Origin: Procambarus clarkii
Lineage: Eukaryota > Arthropoda > Malacostraca > Decapoda > Cambaridae
Length of the DNA stretch: 64,000 nt
NCBI RefSeq assembly: GCF_040958095.1
Contig: NC_091215.1
Span: 31,622,432 to 31,686,431, forward strand
Reading direction: 5' to 3'
Below are positions 23,280 to 34,288 of this stretch, piece by piece. The notes below the pieces were generated by a model. It had not been told where the DNA came from, did no database searches, and was given only the letters and a program-made list of their open reading frames with translations. The position numbers and the translations under genes were made by a program. Position 1 is the first letter of the stretch. The number at the start of each line of letters is the position of its first letter.

Positions 23280-24090
23280 GATACATGGACTATTTTCACT
23301 CCTTTTGATTATCTAATCTAATGCATTTATAAATGGTGAACAGTATAAGGCAGAAAAGGTATGATAGTGTTGATATGAATTATATATTTATGAGGTGCAA
23401 TTTTTGTCAGAGAATACTGTATATGAGAAGGTAACTTTCTTAGTACATGTTATAGTAATTAAGTTATAAAGAAATTGAAGATGATGCATTATAAAGAAGG
23501 TTGAGACTTCAATACATTCTTTAAATAAGACAGTAATGAAATGAGTGCCAAAGAAAATTTAAGGCCGAGAACAAAAGTGCCTCAAGAAAACTGGCCACAA
23601 AGCTGCCATGTTGCTCTACTTTCAGTAGTGAAATACTGTATTCTTTCCTTACAATATCCTAAACTTGCAAAATATTTTTCATTTTGTATTAATACTATAA
23701 TGCGTGCAGACAGAAGATGATGATAAATTGCTTTCCATAGTTGTAATTATTTTCTATGTATATAAAGCAGGTACTATAGTCTATCTATTTGTAGAATCCT
23801 CATTATCAAGTATCAAAGTAGCTGCATATAAAATGTTTAATAATAACAATGAAGAAAATCGTCACAAATTTCATTAAAAAATGACAGACCATCAATCATT
23901 ACACTTTATCCTTTAAATATCATTACTCTGTATCCTTATTTATAATTGTAACTCATCATTAAAATATCATGATTACATACATTTTTGTTTATTGAAACAC
24001 TTGATTCATTGTGCAATACTAAAATAAAAGGTTTCATCATTGCTTATGTAACATGGGTATTCTCTCTTCATACATCTTTATACAGAGTGT
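23280..24090. other. AT-rich stretch without recognised gene
   Basis: No coding signal or repeat family recognised. Confidence 0.6.
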
Positions 24091-24140
24091 ACTCACCTAG
24101 TTGTGTTTGCGGGGGTTGAGCTCTGGCTCTTTGGTCCCGC

Positions 24141-24175
<35 letters not shown>

Positions 24176-24192
24176 GGGGGGGGGGGAGGGGG
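24091..24192 (-). repeat. Retroelement tail with (GT)n and poly-G
   Basis: GTACTCACCTAGTTGTGTTT then GGGGTTGAGCTCTGGCTC is the reverse complement of the tails at 7790-7880 and 30850-30905. It runs into a (GT)n run (about 24146-24172) and a G-rich run. Confidence 0.7.
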
Positions 24193-24449
24193 GGAAACTG
24201 TATAACAACAAATAAATACAAACCCTAGTACCCTTATTGCGAGCACCCTATTGTATTTACTGTGTAATAATCAGTAGTAAACCACAAAAGCTTATCATAC
24301 AATACTATTAAATATTTGTATTTATAACAAATTTATTTAACACAAGTAGACTGCATGTATGAAGTATTTATGCATGTCTTCCATTTTATATAAAAACATT
24401 AAAGGACAACAAAAGTTTAGTAATGAAATTATACTACATAACCTACATA

Positions 24450-24496
<47 letters not shown>

Positions 24497-24615
24497 ATGT
24501 TTATTCAGGTAAGGTACATACATACAAGAGATTTTTACAAAAATTGCTAGGTTTGTAGATAGAGCTGGTACATACAATGCCTAAAGCCACTATTACGCAA
24601 AGTGTTTCGGGCGTA
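24450..24615 (-). repeat. (AAAT)n plus dispersed repeat, copy 1
   Basis: About 12 AAAT units (24450-24497) border a block with GGTACATACATACAAG and GCTGGTACATACAATGCC that recurs at 52566-52695 in the same orientation and at 28225-28350 reversed. The AAAT run looks like an expanded 3' tail of this element. Confidence 0.7.
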
Positions 24616-25437
24616 TCTCAAATTTGGTATGGTATAGAGTTAATTGGTCCATTTTCTTTCTTCCCTATCTAAATTTTGTTTAAGGAATTTTAATAGTAGA
24701 TTCAGAAAGAATATGTTCATCTTATTACAGTTAAAATGTATTAAAACAACATGTACAAATTTTGAGTCCTAACATGACACCTCTTATGTATACATAAGCA
24801 GTCAAAGCATTATGAGACATCTATATGGTCACTTTTTATTTAGAGTTTAAAGCATTTAAAACGCTTGGAATATGAATGATTTGCATTTGAAATCTAACTT
24901 CTCTAAATATATGATATGACAATTAAACAAACAAAAATGCAAAATATATACCCAGTGTTGATATAAATCCCTTTAAATCGCGTATCATAGAACTTTAAGG
25001 TTTTCTAAACTCAATATTCTATATATACTATACAGAAACAAAGATCACTTTCCAATTTTAAAATACATACATAAATTAAAATAGTTTATTATTTTTATTC
25101 ATCTGTTTATTCTTTTCTTAAGTTTTTAATTGCCTACTATTGTTTTGATGCAATATTATCAGTTCCAGTTATCACATAAAATTGTCAATTTATATAATAT
25201 CTCTTCATCATTCATAATGTTTTTGATTTCATTTAGTTTAATTGCTGCCCCATTAAGCTTCTATAGTGTCCATCATTTTTTTTTTTCCCATATTACACGA
25301 AACACAATGTGTATTAGTGGACACAGGCACTGTAGGTGTCTTGCCTAGGAATCCTGCACTGTTCTTATATCTTATTTATATGTACAAGTACAGTATATAC
25401 TTATATTTAAATAAATTAGTATTTAATATTGTTATTG
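24616..25437. other. AT-rich stretch without recognised gene
   Basis: Nothing recognised beyond AT-rich unique-looking sequence. Confidence 0.6.
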
Positions 25438-25438
25438 A

Positions 25439-25648
25439 GAAAATCCACTGGGGCTCTGAGGCGGCACAAACCTCTGATGCCTTGGTGATGCCTTTGTGTC
25501 GCCTCAGAGCCCCAGTGGGGCTGTGAGGCAATGCAAAGGCATTACCAGCCACACATTCTACCAGTGTGTGTCTGTACGCACTAGAGTATGCGGCTGGCAA
25601 TGCCTTGTTCACAGGTTCGCATCACCTCACAGCCCCCAGTGGATTTTC
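25439..25648. mobile_element. GC-rich foldback element with nested inverted repeats
   Basis: Outer ends GAAAATCCACTGGGG (25439-25453) and its complement (25635-25648) enclose two successive near-palindromes. The first pairs CTGGGGCTCTGAGGCGGCAC with GTCGCCTCAGAGCCCCAG (about 25449-25517); the second pairs GGCTGTGAGGCAATGC and GGCATTACCAGCC with GGCTGGCAATGCC and CCTCACAGCC (about 25518-25640). Strong secondary structure, sharp composition change from AT-rich flanks and no coding capacity fit a foldback or MITE-type element; its autonomous partner is not visible. Confidence 0.65.
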
Positions 25649-25804
25649 ATTCCTCATTCATGTATATCACGTTAGTGTGATTTTCTGTGTGAATATTATT
25701 ATTATTTTTTTTTTTAATAATCAGCATACATATCTAGATGCAAAGCTGAACTTTTCGTACATATTTTGGCCTTGATATTATCTTAAAACCATTTTGACTC
25801 GACC

Positions 25805-25910
25805 AAAACAATTGACTTGATAAGGGTCCAGGACGGACGCAAACGTTGTCGTCTCATCTTCTGGTGTGGGGTTTTGTCATCATATCTTTAGCCATATTAT
25901 TGTGACTCGT
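25805..25910 (+). repeat. Dispersed repeat half-unit (palindromic family)
   Basis: GGTCCAGGACGGACGCAAAC followed by GTTGTCGTCTC, then GTGTGGGGTTTTGTCA and ATTATTGTGACTCGTTG matches the right arm of the palindrome at 50872-51009 and its flank. Only one arm is present here. Confidence 0.65.
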
Positions 25911-26564
25911 TGTCCGAAAAACCATTTCATTTTGATCTCATATTTAGCATCTTGTTTTTAGCCTTACCTGGCTGTAGGACTCTACTTCTGAGGGTAACCA
26001 ATTATATGGTGAATATTTACTTCATTAAATATTTAATAAAAATATTACAACAGCAGTTTTCTTCTAACATTTATCAAATAGCTGTAATTCTCTTCATTAC
26101 AGTATTCCTCTATCTGTAGGGTCAAACATTAATGCTGTATTGGTTATAAAATATTTATCAGACTTTTATAAATTTACATATAGAATAAAACTGAAATACA
26201 AATATTTTCTTGATGTAAGATTTTTATGGTGTAATAAGAGGATGAGAGGGGATAGTCCCTTTGAGACCTGTCTTATTAATAACTTATTTTTTTCTGCAAT
26301 CCTTATGGAATCATCCTCAAAGATTTTGAGTTGGTGTGATCACGAACTGGATGAGATTGCATAGGTTTATCTTCCTGTTCAGTGTTTGATTAGCTATTTA
26401 TTTTTCCATTGTCCCAATAAATTCTACTTAAATAAGCTTAGAAGCTTTTCTAGCAGGTATTAACAAATATTGGGATAAAATTCATGTCTTGCAATTATAT
26501 ATCACAAAATATTGCTAGTGCCCATGTGATTATTTTTTTTTTAAATTCATGTGCAATGATATAG

Positions 26565-26650
26565 AGCTTGTAGCACTGAATTAAGTGCAATCATTTCACA
26601 ACTGAAAGATTCTGGGTTTCATTACCCTGAAGGACAGAGATGTTTTCATA
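26565..26650 (+). repeat. tRNA-derived SINE head, degenerate
   Basis: GAGCTTGTAGCACTGAATTA resembles a tRNA D-arm/A box and GATTCTGGGTTTCATTACCC a decayed T-arm/B box, at the spacing of a tRNA-like SINE promoter. Too altered to be a tRNA gene. Confidence 0.4.
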
Positions 26651-27169
26651 TAAAAGTCCAGCTAGGAATTTAGAGTTTGTTATTTATATAGGAAATTACA
26701 TGATGGTAAATTCAACTTGACTGACCGATAGACCAATGATTGTACTGCAACTCTTGTATGGGCTGTTCCTCAGTCACTCCCTAGTGTTTAACTTTCTGGT
26801 TACCGTCGTGCCTCCTAATTATACCAGATCACTGAACGACTCGTCGAACACCAAAACTTGGAATCTGTTTTGCTCAAAGAACTTAAAGAACATGGGAATA
26901 AGGTTTTTACCTAAAAGCGAATAAACCACCCAGAAAGTCACAATGAAAACAAAACTACTGATCATAATAATGGCAATTCAAAGACAAAGCAAACAATTGT
27001 TGGCAACAGGTTAATATCACTTGTGCCAACTTGCCAGATTGTCACAAGATGGCCACTCAGGTCATCCTTGATCATAGCACATCACCACCCTCACTCATAT
27101 ACCAGCCAAAGTGCCCTTCCAACCCCAAAGGAAAGAAGGGAACAACAGGCTGGCAACAGGGAATTATTG

Positions 27170-27225
27170 AGGGACCACTTAGAAAAGGGAATTTCATTAC
27201 ATTTAGTGTTTTATTTCTGGGTATG
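27170..27225 (-). mobile_element. DIRS terminal/ICR fragment
   Basis: AATTTCATTACATTTAGTGT followed by TTTATTTCTGGG corresponds to the complement-of-left-end segment of the DIRS ICR. The DIRS remnant probably extends upstream to about 26950 but is too diverged to delimit. Confidence 0.45.
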
Positions 27226-27564
27226 GGTGCACAATAAAAAACTAAACTAAAAACTTGAGCCATATTAAGTCAAAATTATCAATACGAACATATGACGTGG
27301 CTGGCCTAAGCACAATCACGAAGCATAAATAAGAAGCAATAAGCAAAATATGGCCTCACATGGGATGTTAAATGTCCCAAATGTCCCAAAACACATCATT
27401 ACTTAGCTGTAGATAGCAGAATTTTTTTTTAGCAGGGAAGGCAACTAATCAGTTGGTATCAAGCATATAAGTGAGGGAGATGGCGGGGTCAGGATAGTGA
27501 GTGACTTAAGTTGCCTGCCATCAGGTGGATGCTGGGGGGGAGGGGGGGGAGAGAACTTTTCTCC

Positions 27565-27700
27565 ATTGCTTAATAGTAGTTGATGAGCTGGAAAAGATCA
27601 TCAAGGCAAATGGGGGAACCTTCGATAAGCCACCGACTTCCTGTCCTCGGCGACCCCACTAGTGTTACTGGCTCTCGGGTAAATTCAGGTAGTAGCTTGT
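27565..27700 (+). mobile_element. LINE 3' end fragment, family 2
   Basis: ATCATCAAGGCAAATGGGGG, CCTTCGATAAGCC and CTTCCTGTCCTCG match the 3' part of the copies at 7340-7690 and 50555-50815. Confidence 0.6.
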
Positions 27701-28189
27701 TTTGTTTCACCAGTGACTTTCGACCAGTTTCCTTGGCTCTTAGGTCTACCTCTAATACCTATGTTCCTTTTGCCTCTATGACCCAACCAGATTCTGGTCC
27801 AGGTTTATGTTAGGCTACACAAGTCTCATGTGACTGGTATGACAGAGTTTAACACTTTAACCTTTTGACCTGTCAGCTCTTGCCCATCAGTAAACATTCT
27901 GGCCATCTCAAAATGCCTAAAACGTTTATATACTTTTTTATGTTTAGTAGAGATTTACAACAAAATGTATATTAATACATCATACATGATGATACTGAAT
28001 ATGTGAATGATTATGGACATCTCAACATTCATTTATTTTTCAATAAAAATTTGTTTGTTATATCTGCACACATCAGTCTATGTTACTGTAAAAATGAAAA
28101 CAAACATAACTTTTACACTTTTCAAGGAAGAAATTAGCAAACCATGGTGAAAATACTCAAAAGGAAAGCAATTATCTTGTTGAGGAAGG

Positions 28190-28355
28190 TTGTTGGGCGA
28201 GGTGATCTCTGGCTGGTCACCTGATTTGCCCGAAGGGCTGTGCGTATTAGTGCCTTTAGGTATATACTTTACGTATATACTAGCTCTATCTATAAATCAA
28301 ATGTTCTGCTTGTAACTCAATATGTAATTATGTACTTTTATCTAAATCTAATGTT
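28190..28355 (+). repeat. Dispersed repeat, copy 2
   Basis: GTGCGTATTAGTGCCTTTAG and ACTAGCTCTATCTATAAATC are the reverse complement of the blocks at 24500-24610 and 52640-52690. Confidence 0.6.
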
Positions 28356-29320
28356 TATTTATTATTTCCATTTTACTTTTTATTTTGACATTTTGTTTGG
28401 TCCCCCGATAAGCTCTGGCCACAGTGTGCTAAAAAAATTATATACATTTGGAATTCCAAGAGGGATGATGCATTTTAGTGTTATTCAAACATTTACTACT
28501 GAAGTACGAACAATACATTTTAATGTCATCAAAGTGGTAAAGTGTTTAAGATGTAGAGAACTACTGAAAGAGCCAGCCCAAAATTGGGCATTTTGTGCAG
28601 AATATTTAAAAATAAATAACAAATACATGCCTGATTATGTAAACATCTTGATGTGTTTCTTTCCTAAGTATTAGTATTGAGGCACATTTATAGTACTGTA
28701 CTGTATATTCTTTCTGTTACTGGAGATTATACAAACCTCATTCAATTTACCCCTGAGAACAGTTTCTTACTATCTATCAAATTCAATACATATGTTCACC
28801 TGATTTATTCTATCTGCACTTCATACTACAAGTAAATTCTTCCACCCTACTTACTCAAACTAACTGAAATTACGTTGCAAAAGTATATTTTGATATCAGT
28901 ATGAACTTTGTTAGTAAATACAGCATTTGCTTTTGCCTTCAGCGTCTTGATACTGGTAAAGACTGTAGAAGTTCGCTAACCTGAAGCCCGCCAATCCGGA
29001 AAAATGCCCTAATCCAGCCAAAATCGCCTCAGGATAATGTTATATCCCTATCTGGATGGAATGTGCATAGAATCTGAATGACCAGATATTTTTCCGGACA
29101 CAAATAGACAGGCAGAGAGTTTACCATATCTGCTGGCATATAAGTCAATATTTGGAGCCTAAAATTCTCTCCAAAAAAATGATCGACTTGCCGCTGAATA
29201 AAAAATGTGAACCTTTAATACTGAGAGATAATCGAGTGAAATTCCCGGCCAAACACTCTTGTACACCATCGCCACGAATGGAGTCAGGCAGGGAGGGTGA
29301 GTGTATAGGCAGGAAAGCTG
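28356..29320. other. AT-rich stretch without recognised gene
   Basis: An open frame of 144 codons (28240-28674) begins inside the dispersed repeat and is AT-driven; no domain recognised. Confidence 0.5.
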
Positions 29321-29334
29321 GGAGGCTTCATGTA

Positions 29335-29470
29335 AGAAAGGAGGTTGGAGTGGGTGTGGATATAAGGAGTGGGTGTTGTGGGTGTAGGTGTGGAGGATGT
29401 CAGGAGTTGGGTGTAGGAATGGTGGGTGCAGGGGTCGGGTGTGGGTGTAGTGGGTGTCAAGTGTGGGTAT
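29335..29470 (+). repeat. Degenerate G-rich minisatellite (GTGGGTGTAGG-like)
   Basis: Irregular repeats of GTGGGTGTAG/GTGGGTG with many GGG runs, so the plus strand could form G-quadruplex structures. Open frames through it are artefacts. Confidence 0.7.
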
Positions 29471-29764
29471 GATACGTCTTTGAATGTCATGTGGGAGTTG
29501 GCGGAGGAGAAGTGTGTACCTTATGTGAGTCTCTTGTTAACCCTAGCAAGGGGGAGGGCAGCGGCAGGGAAGGGAAGGTTCTCAAAACGGTTGAAGGGTC
29601 GGTGGTGGTGCAGGACTTCTTGAATTATATATTTTTTCTTTTTGCTGTGGAGAGCTAGTTATGAATATTAAATAACACACCATAATAATTGAAGAGCATT
29701 TGGATGGTTAATTATTCCTTTAAATATTTACAAGAAAATAAAATGTGTTTTAACAGAACTTAAT

Positions 29765-29845
29765 GCGCATGAACAAATCCACAAGGGCCGTGATGAGGAT
29801 TTGAATCTGCAACCGAGAGCATCCCATACGCTTAATGCGCATATT
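29765..29845 (-). repeat. tRNA-derived SINE fragment
   Basis: On the minus strand GGATGCTCTCGGTTGCAGAT then GATTCAAATCCTCATCACGG contains a B-box match (GATTCAAATCC) followed by a conserved body CCCTTGTGGATTTGTTCATG, the layout of a tRNA-related SINE. Confidence 0.55.
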
Positions 29846-29869
29846 ATGTTGTCATCTTACAGCACAACC

Positions 29870-30015
29870 CCAACCTGTTCACCCACCTGCCTGCCCACTC
29901 ACCTGCCAACTACCAAGTTCATCTGCCTGCCATCTACCCATCCACCTGTCTGCCTGCCCACTTGCCCTGCTCACCTACCAGCCAGGCAGCTAACCACCCA
30001 CCCAGCCCCACACAC
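29870..30015. repeat. Degenerate CACCTGCCTGCC minisatellite
   Basis: Loose repeats of CACCTGCC, CTGCCTGCCCAC and CACCCACC. No coding meaning. Confidence 0.65.
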
Positions 30016-30352
30016 TAATTAGAGTGTGTGGAAATTCTAATGATGTTGGTTGTGGTACAAAACTTTTTGGAAATGTTCACTTCTGGACTTCTCCTGTAAA
30101 ACGACCTTTGATCCAGATGAGGAGCTCATCCAGATGAGGGTCCTTTCCATATAGTCCGGATTAGCAAACTTCTAGAGTACTGTAGTTTAACAGTAGTAAA
30201 TACACCCCCCATCTCCCACACACACTCACATGTACACAAACTATGAACACCAGCACTATTCTTGTAGTTACAAATGCTTCAGGTGCTGTTGTAACAAATG
30301 AGCACAGTACAGTAATAACATGTATACACAATATTAACAAGTTGTGAATGAC

Positions 30353-30905
30353 CTTTTTGAGACCTAATTTGGAATATAAAGCGATTATATGGTGCCCATA
30401 TCTTAGGAAGCACATCAACAAACTGGAAAAGATGCAAAGACATGAAACTAAATGGCTTCCAGAATTAAAAGACAAGAGCTACAAGTAGAGGTTTAAGGTA
30501 CTAAATATGCCTAAACTAGAAGATAGAAGAAAAAGAGGCAATATGGTTACTATGTACAAAATAATAACGGGAATTAATAAAATTGACAGGGAAGAATTCC
30601 TGAGACTTGGTACTTCAAAAACAAGACGTCATAGATTTAAACTAACTAAACAAAGCTGCTGAAGAAATATAAGCAAATTCACTTTCTCAAACAGATTGGT
30701 AGACGGTTGGAACAAGTTAGGTGAGAAGGTGGTGGAGGCCAAAACCCTCAGTAAATTCAAAGCGTTATATGACAAAGAGTGCTGGGAAGACGGGACAGCA
30801 AGAATGTAGCTCTCATCCTGTAACTACACTTAGGTAATTACACACACACACAGAAGGGACCAAAGAACCAAAGCTCAACCCCCACAAGTACAAGTAGGTG
30901 AGAAT
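30353..30905 (+). pseudogene. LINE ORF2 C-terminal fragment with 3' tail, same family as 15.1-18.1 kb
   Basis: The translation WCPYLRKHINKLEKMQRH, then MPKLEDRRKRGNMVTMYKII and LVDGWNKLGEKVVEAKT matches the last ~150 residues of the intact LINE ORF2, with two in-frame stops. It ends with the same CTACACTTAGGTAATTAC tail, followed by a CA run and the retroelement tail seen at 7790 and 24100. It is a 5'-truncated, decayed copy. Confidence 0.85.
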
Positions 30906-31250
30906 ACACACGCACAAACACACAAATTTATCTGGTACTGTATATTTCCTTGAATATGATTAATTTATTTATTAAATAGTAAGCTATATTTATTTTTGGA
31001 ACAGCATAGAACTAGTTGGAATGGTGACTAAGTTTACACTTCCCAGTGTCAATTAAACTTATACAATCTCATTCTTTTTCAATGCGTTTAACCATGTTAT
31101 AAAGTCGAAAATATTCGTTAAACAACAATATATATATTTTTGAGTGACTTTACCATATAAATATTTTATGCTCATTATCAGCAATCCAGGGGACACATTT
31201 TTGTCAATGCATTAGAAAGTAATAACCCATGAAACTGAACATCATAAAAA
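30906..31250. other. AT-rich stretch without recognised gene
   Basis: Nothing recognised. Confidence 0.6.
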
Positions 31251-31252
31251 AA

Positions 31253-32678
31253 ACCCAGAGTTGAATGTAATGAAACGCCATTTTCTTGGTGAGCCCCGGA
31301 GGCTTCCTGAAGCTATTCAAATTGATATGTGCTATATTAGTTTGGGGTCATCAGTGACAGGAGTCCTTTTGCCTATCAAGAACTATGCGCCAGAACCTGG
31401 TCCCCTCAGAGAGTTGCTGGGAGTAATGGGCTATGAGCACTTTATATTTAAAGTATGTCATAATATGTCATAAGTATTTGCACAAGGTAAGAATGGACTC
31501 GGAAAAAGTATCCATGGTACCACGGAGCCCACAGAGGGTTTCCAGGGCCAGTAGGGTAAATGAGCCTTACAAGAAGCCCAGGCGCTGGTGCCAGCTAAGC
31601 CGGTAGAATCCCTGTCTAATAGCAGGCAAACTGACTACCAGTAGCAGCCGTGAACCGTCGGGGGCAGCAGAGGAGGACCACCGACACCACCTAGGCTAGC
31701 CTAATAAGAGGCTAGGCAGACCTCCAGTGCCCACAAAAGATAAAAACAACAAACGGACACTAAAAGTCCCTGAAGAAACACAACAAGCAAACTAGCAGCC
31801 AGGGAGAAGCATTGGTCACTTAGTTGTAATAAGGCAGGCTGCCCCAGCTACAGTGCGTCCACACCCAGCCAATAACACTCCCCCACCCAGGGCAAGATGG
31901 AAAGCCCAAGACCCCTGAAGTATCCCAAGGATGAAGATTACTTCAAGTGATGAAGTCTCCTAGTGGGAAGTGATTCCCAAATGCCCCAGGTAAGATAACC
32001 CTGAAACTCAAGGGCAGTACTTACGGAGCACCTAGGGAAGTTCACCCTACGCATATGCTGATCCACATACAAGAAGAAACGTGGCCAACACCCAAACACA
32101 CTGCTGATACGGCCACACATGGCAAAATCCAGAACTTGAGGCCTGAGGTAACCAAAGTAAGCACATCTGTTCAAGAACTGGAGTGGTGAGCAGCCAACTC
32201 ACCCTCCCCTCCTACGGGGGAGAGGGGGAGCCAGGAGGGGGGAGGGGGGGGGGAAGTTAGCTCCCGAGGATGAGGTTAGCCTTTTTCTCGAGCCGGGAGG
32301 AAAATTAGCTCCCGGGGGCACCGGGAAGGGGTAATGCTAACAAGCAGAAGTGCTAGTTGCATGAAGGATTGCTTGTTGGGTTTCTTTTTTGGGGAGTTAT
32401 TTTGATCTTTTTGGATGTTGATTGCACAGGTTAACCAGATAGTGGTCTGTTTTGATTCGCCTACCTTTCTGGGTCCTTCCGCAGTCGATGGCAATTATGA
32501 CATACTTTAAATGTAAAATGCTCATACACCATTGCTCCCCGTGCCTCTCTGACGAGACCAGGTTCTGGTTTGTGGTTCCCGGTAGGCATAAGAACTCCTG
32601 TGACTGATGATCCCAAACTACTATAGCAAATATCAGTTCGGATAATTTCAAAGAGCCGACAGGGCTTCCCACAGAAAA
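31253..32678 (-). mobile_element. DIRS-derived compact element (copy C)
   Basis: Left end GAGTTGAATGTAATGAAACG at 31258, right end GGGCTTCCCACAGAAAA at about 32676. Opposed ITR arms (about 31310-31480 and 32465-32660) carry matching landmarks such as AGAACCTGGTCCCCTC against GACCAGGTTCTGG. The interior (31500-32440) is DIRS 5' region, with AGTACTTACGGAGCACCTAG matching 46410-46440. No gag, RT, recombinase or ICR is seen, so this is an internally deleted non-autonomous copy. Confidence 0.7.
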
Positions 32679-33470
32679 TAATATTTAAGTGCATTTTCAC
32701 AGACTTATCTGGATTACATAATGATTGATGGTCAATGATGATTATTTGAGGATTCTTACTGTTATACAGTATTACTTCTATATTATTAGGTTCATTATGA
32801 ATATTGTACTGGTGGGTAAGAGTTTAGTTAAAATTGATATAAGACAGTGCTAAAACAAATTGCAATCAATACATACGTAAGACTTTCAACAACAGTATTC
32901 ACTAATTCAGACCTTTGATATTACTCATAACTGTTTCTTCACTTAAAACTTTAAATACAGTACCTAAAATATGTAGTAACAAACATTTACAATTTTCACA
33001 CTGCTTCATCATACTGACTGAATTAGAAAGTACTAATCTTAACATTTCTACAGGGCGTGAGAATCTTAGCACTCACTTTCAACAATGTAAAATTTTCTTT
33101 CTTAGCTACTTTTGATGTATTTATTCTGCAATTGTCTATAATTAAGAAAGTTAAAATTTCACTTCTTGCAATACATTTGTATTATACATAAATATTAAAA
33201 GGTACATTACCATTATTCTCAGAGACTCGTGCCAGCACCAAGCGTGACAGATGCAGCAGATTTGAGACTAAAACCAGACTTAGCATTAACTATATTTAAC
33301 CATATCTTTTATAAGAAATTGAACCATCATTAGATCTGCTATTAGGCTCCGTATCGCTGATCTCGTCACATATACATTTGAATAATTCTTAACAAGAGCG
33401 AGTATAATGTTTGTGTAAAACTACTAAAAAGTAGTACAGTATTTTATAACAGTATTGGGCAAGAGTTTCA
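32679..33470. other. AT-rich stretch, no recognised gene
   Basis: Downstream of the host gene's likely polyadenylation signal; nothing recognised. Confidence 0.55.
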
Positions 33471-33474
33471 GTAA

Positions 33475-33876
33475 TTTATTTATAGTCTGAGCCAAACAAA
33501 GAACATGCTGCCCTTACCCAAAATTACGTTGCTTGCAATATCCTGTCAATTCTGAGTGAGCCATAGGAATGATTTAATATTAAGCCACCGTGGAAAAGTG
33601 AGGATATACTGTACATCAGAGACTATGAATATAAATTAAAGCTCAAGCACTTAGTTAACACATGTGCCATATTCAAATGACAGAGTTGTCATCAGTAATT
33701 TATAAATAGTGTGTTGTTTGTGTTAACTAAGAAATTCAGAAATCCTTGGTTAGTGACAAGGTTGTGAAGAAGAGGTTAAGGACAAACTGTTAAAGTGGGA
33801 TAAGAGTACAAGTAAAAAATAAAACTAGACTCTAGAATGCCCTGAGCAAGAAGTGTTGATGTCTATTCTTGCGCCA
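33475..33876 (-). other. Putative 3' UTR of host gene
   Basis: Between the stop codon at 33877-33879 and the first downstream AATAAA on the minus strand (33480-33475). No transcript data, so the extent is inferred. Confidence 0.35.
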
Positions 33877-34286
33877 TCATGACGAGGTTTCCTCCATTGG
33901 GATGGTTGTGACAATCTCTGGTGGCAAGAGCTCCGAGCTATCAACGGCATGTAGCTCAATGCTCTCCGTCACCAATACTGGTGGCTCAAGGACGGGTAGT
34001 AGCGTGTATGATGATGATGATGACGATGATGGGTGAGGAAAACGGTGAGAATAATGCATGTGGCGTCGATAGTGATGGTGTAGGTGGTGATAATGCTGAT
34101 AACTGCTATGATGATGATTCCCAGAATGGCTTAAAATGCCTGGTGGAGGGACCTGCAAAGATGCACCGTCCTGGGCAACAGATGCCGAGATGGTTGGGAT
34201 GATGAAGGGGGAGACCTCATTCTCCTCTAGAATTGTGGCTGGCTCTAGTGAGTCATACTCAGTAGTGATTGTACTGTTGTCATCAT
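33877..34286 (-). CDS. Terminal coding exon of an unidentified host gene (His/Ser-rich C-terminus)
   Basis: I do not recognise the family. The minus strand shows a good 3' splice site (TTGGTTTTCAG, intron ending at 34287) followed by 410 nt of open reading frame to a TGA. The first two bases complete a split codon (phase 1). The peptide starts DDNSTITTEYDSLEPATIL (acidic, Ser/Thr-rich), has a hydrophobic/Pro segment, then a His/Tyr-rich stretch (NHHHSSYQHYHHLHHHYRR), a run of seven serines from a TCA repeat, an acidic Glu/Leu/Pro-rich region (ESIELHAVDSSELLPPE) and ends MEETSS. Codon use is balanced and GC is higher than in the flanks. It joins in phase to the exon at 62798-62922. Low-complexity His/Ser content suggests a disordered tail; function unknown. 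Confidence 0.6.
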
Positions 34287-34288
34287 CT

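Noticed and set aside
33921-34202. Plus-strand frame with poly-Met, antisense to the terminal host exon
   Set aside because: Shadow of the His/Ser-rich exon; the minus strand has the splice acceptor, the phase match and the stop.
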